NCBI RefSeq assembly: GCF_019733355.1
Contig: NZ_JAIHLQ010000011.1
Coordinates: forward strand, 62,001 to 126,000
Direction of reading: 5' to 3'
Length of the DNA stretch: 64,000 nucleotides
Source of the DNA: Pseudomonas baetica
GTDB lineage: Bacteria; Pseudomonadota; Gammaproteobacteria; Pseudomonadales; Pseudomonadaceae
The notes below the pieces were generated by a model that saw only the letters and a list, made by a program, of their open reading frames with translations, was not told where the DNA came from and made no database searches. Shown piece by piece: positions 62,175-64,000 of the stretch (positions are counted from its first letter, which is position 1; every line of letters begins with the position of its first letter). Position numbers and translations under genes: made by a program.

Positions 62175-63101
62175 GTGAGCGAGCGTTCCAGTCATTGGCA
62201 ATTGCAGACCATCGTCGGTCAACTGCGCAGCGCACGGGATCAGTGGCGCGCCCAGAACGGCCGGGCATCCGGCGAACAGGGCGGCCGCGAATTGCCGTCC
62301 CGCGCCGCGATGGCGCAGATTCTTGAAGCGCTGTGTGGCGCATTGTTCCCGATGCGTCTGGGGCCGGTGGATTTGCGTGAGGAAAGCGAAGACTTCTACG
62401 TCGGCCATACCCTTGATGTCGCGCTGAATGCGTTGCTCGCCCAGACACGTCTGGAACTGCGTTATGTCGCCCGCCACAGCGCTCAGGCTGACACCGAAGT
62501 CGAAGCGCGGGCGATTCGGATCGTTCAGGATTTCGCCCTGGCATTGCCGGGCTTGCGCACGTTGCTCGACACCGATGTGCTGGCGGCTTATCACGGCGAT
62601 CCGGCGGCGCGCAGTGTGGATGAAGTGCTGCTGTGCTATCCGGGGATTCTGGCGGTGATCCACCATCGTCTCGCCCACCATTTGTATCGTGCAGGGCTGC
62701 CGTTGCTGGCGCGGATCAGCGCAGAAATTGCGCACTCGGCCACCGGCATTGATATCCATCCGGGCGCGCAGATCGGTCGTAGTTTCTTTATTGATCACGG
62801 CACGGGTGTGGTGATTGGCGAGACGGCGATCATTGGTGAGCGTGTGCGGATCTATCAGGCGGTAACGTTAGGCGCCAAGCGCTTCCCGGCCGATGAAGAC
62901 GGGCAGTTGCAGAAGGGCCATCCACGCCATCCTATTGTCGAGGACGACGTGGTGATTTATGCCGGGGCGACGATTCTTGGGCGGATCACCATCGGCAAGG
63001 GGTCGACCATCGGCGGCAATGTGTGGCTGACCCGCAGCGTGCCGGCGGGGTGCAATTTGACCCAGGCCAATTTGCAGCATGATGACGGGACGCAGAAGTA
63101 G
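62175..63101 (+). CDS. epsC: Serine O-acetyltransferase EpsC
   Basis: This 308-residue enzyme transfers acetyl from acetyl-CoA to serine, making O-acetylserine for cysteine synthesis. An N-terminal helical part of about 190 residues precedes a left-handed beta-helix with the catalytic core [20 protein letters not shown] and [40 protein letters not shown] and hexapeptide repeats follow. The long N-terminus is that of the EpsC/SrpH type, distinct from CysE. GAGGAG at 62161 sets the GTG start at 62175. It completes the local cysteine set (sulfate and cystine import, dcyD). Confidence 0.92.
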   Translation: MSERSSHWQLQTIVGQLRSARDQWRAQNGRASGEQGGRELPSRAAMAQILEALCGALFPMRLGPVDLREESEDFYVGHTLDVALNALLAQTRLELRYVARHSAQADTEVEARAIRIVQDFALALPGLRTLLDTDVLAAYHGDPAARSVDEVLLCYPGILAVIHHRLAHHLYRAGLPLLARISAEIAHSATGIDIHPGAQIGRSFFIDHGTGVVIGETAIIGERVRIYQAVTLGAKRFPADEDGQLQKGHPRHPIVEDDVVIYAGATILGRITIGKGSTIGGNVWLTRSVPAGCNLTQANLQHDDGTQK

Positions 63102-63330
63102 CTTCTGATTTTTGTTGCGGCATCCAGCCTCTTCGCGAGCAAGCCCGCTCCCACATTTGGAATGAGTGGGCGTGCTCGCGAATGGATTTCGGGGTGAATC
63201 CAGATAATGTCCCTGCGCCAATTCTCCACTGAACGAATCTCCCCAACCCCACGTCATACCTCTCCTTGAGCTAGCGTAGGAACACTACCGGCTGGCCGTA
63301 CGATTAGTCCTTAGCGTCCTATCCATGTTT
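63102..63330. other. Gene-free region upstream of betT
   Basis: No gene is supported in the 346 bp between epsC and betT. It holds a REP copy (63128-63186) and, nearer to betT, the BetI-like operator. Confidence 0.6.
63128..63186. repeat. REP copy with a degenerate mate after epsC
   Basis: One clear core (TCGCGAGCAAGCCCGCTCCCACA, 63132-63155) is followed by a partly decayed inverted mate (63164-63186). Confidence 0.75.
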
Positions 63331-63350
63331 TACTTGAACGTTCAATCAAG
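63331..63350. promoter_or_regulatory. BetI-like operator upstream of betT
   Basis: The palindrome TTGAACGTTCAA (63334-63345) sits inside ACTTGAACGTTCAATCAAGT, about 100 bp before the betT start. BetI of pseudomonads and other proteobacteria binds TTGAACGTTCAA-type sites and releases them with choline. Confidence 0.75.
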
Positions 63351-63447
63351 TTAAACCGGTGGTTCGCTGCCCGCTCACAACAGGAGGCTTGCCTTTGCTG
63401 AGTCCGATCATTTCAGCCACGTCTCAATCCATCGAGGTGCGTGTTTC

Positions 63448-64000
63448 ATGAGTGCATCTTCAACTCCCGCCAGCGGCCTGGTACGCATGAATCCGCCGGT
63501 GTTCTACTTTGCCGCGACGGTCATTCTGCTGTTTGGTCTCGTGGTCATCGCCATGCCACAACAAGCCGGTGCCTGGCTGCTGGCAGCGCAGAACTGGGCA
63601 GCCAACACGGTCGGCTGGTACTACATGCTCGCGATGAGCCTGTATCTGGTCTTCGTGGTGGTCACCGCGTTATCCGGCTACGGCAAGATCAAACTCGGTG
63701 CCGACCACGACGAACCCGAATTCAGTTACCTGTCCTGGGCCGGCATGCTGTTCGCTGCCGGGATCAGCATCACGCTGTTTTTCTTCTGCGTGTCTGAACC
63801 GTTGACCCACATGCTGCAACCGCCGCAAGGCGAGGCCGGCACGGCGGACGCGGCGCGCCAGGCGATGCAGATTCTGTTTCTGCACTGGGGCTTGCACGGC
63901 TGGGGTGTGTTCGCCTTCGTCGGCATGGCGCTGGCCTACTTTGCCTATCGTCACAACCTGCCGCTGGCCCTGCGTTCGGCGCTGTATCCACTGATCGGCA
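63448..64000 (+). CDS. betT: Choline transporter BetT (BCCT family), N-terminal part
   Basis: The ATG at 63448 opens a frame that stays open to the window edge, giving 184 residues. After a short cytoplasmic start, the BCCT pattern is seen: MNPPVFYFAATVILLFGLVV, NTVGWYYMLAMSLYLVFVVV, KIKLGADHDEPEFSYLSWAG, FFFCVSEPLTHMLQPPQGE and FLHWGLHGWGVFAFVGMALA. This follows E. coli BetT closely (from memory). It imports choline with protons for conversion to glycine betaine. The BetI-like operator upstream indicates choline-dependent control. The C-terminal part, about two thirds of the protein, lies outside the window. Confidence 0.92.
   Translation, partial: MSASSTPASGLVRMNPPVFYFAATVILLFGLVVIAMPQQAGAWLLAAQNWAANTVGWYYMLAMSLYLVFVVVTALSGYGKIKLGADHDEPEFSYLSWAGMLFAAGISITLFFFCVSEPLTHMLQPPQGEAGTADAARQAMQILFLHWGLHGWGVFAFVGMALAYFAYRHNLPLALRSALYPLIG

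Noticed and set aside
1..64000. CRISPR arrays, insertion sequences, integrases or prophage genes
   Set aside because: No regularly spaced repeats, transposase or phage gene signatures were found; repeats present are REP pairs and the RHS duplication.

Overview
The window is chromosomal DNA of a fluorescent pseudomonad, most likely the Pseudomonas fluorescens group. The evidence is gene content and order (desA, pipA, oscA, sbp-cysTWA and a Crp-type gene in the same order I remember around PA0279-PA0286 of P. aeruginosa, a gabD-gabT pair, triABC-like pump genes), high GC with typical Pseudomonas codon use, and many copies of a short palindromic intergenic repeat (REP). No ribosomal RNA, prophage, insertion sequence or CRISPR array is visible. 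There is one tRNA, tRNA-Arg(CCG).

Layout. 1-5 kb: a synthetase-like gene cut by the left edge, an MHS-type transporter, an amidase and an OprD porin. 5-8 kb: a VWA-domain lipoprotein translationally linked to an ECF sigma factor and a membrane-anchored anti-sigma-like protein. 8.4-12 kb: tRNA-Arg and gabD-gabT for GABA breakdown. 12-17.7 kb: an HDOD response regulator, a PAS-GGDEF diguanylate cyclase, the DesA desaturase and the GGDEF-EAL protein PipA. 17.8-22 kb: oscA and the sulfate importer sbp-cysT-cysW-cysA. 22-29 kb: an Mpo1-like membrane protein, a Crp/Fnr regulator, periplasmic HiuH and a haem-binding-type protein divergent from a CopRS/HprRS-like two-component system, an AraC regulator and a second desaturase. 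29.6-33.8 kb: a small hydrolase, an odd sigma-54 activator, a MetQ-like binding protein, a 31-residue ORF and an AAA ATPase. 33.9-42.6 kb: a TriABC-like RND pump with two adaptors, a secreted glycosidase-like protein, a methyltransferase and a DUF6124 protein.

43.1-50.4 kb is the accessory part and the most unusual region. A stand-alone protein with an HExxH metallopeptidase motif is followed by two tandem Tc-toxin C-subunit-like (TccC) RHS proteins. Their shells are nearly identical and exactly in register (3,024 bp apart), but their C-terminal effector domains are unrelated. One tip looks like DUF3626 (possible ADP-ribosyltransferase fold). The other is the same HExxH domain as the stand-alone protein. 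A 54-bp stub of the stand-alone gene's 3' end is repeated before the second copy, which records a tandem duplication.

50.5-63.1 kb is a sulfur block: metI-metN-metQ, an FMN-dependent monooxygenase and two SfnB-type dehydrogenases (sulfone/sulfonate use), a two-repeat protein of unknown role, the cystine importer tcyJ-tcyL-tcyN with D-cysteine desulfhydrase dcyD, and serine acetyltransferase epsC. With oscA-sbp-cysTWA, the MetQ-like protein and possibly the sigma-54 activator, more than a quarter of the genes concern sulfur supply. Several of these units share an AT-rich TATTCCTTA-like element upstream. The window ends inside betT, a choline transporter gene preceded by a BetI-like operator.
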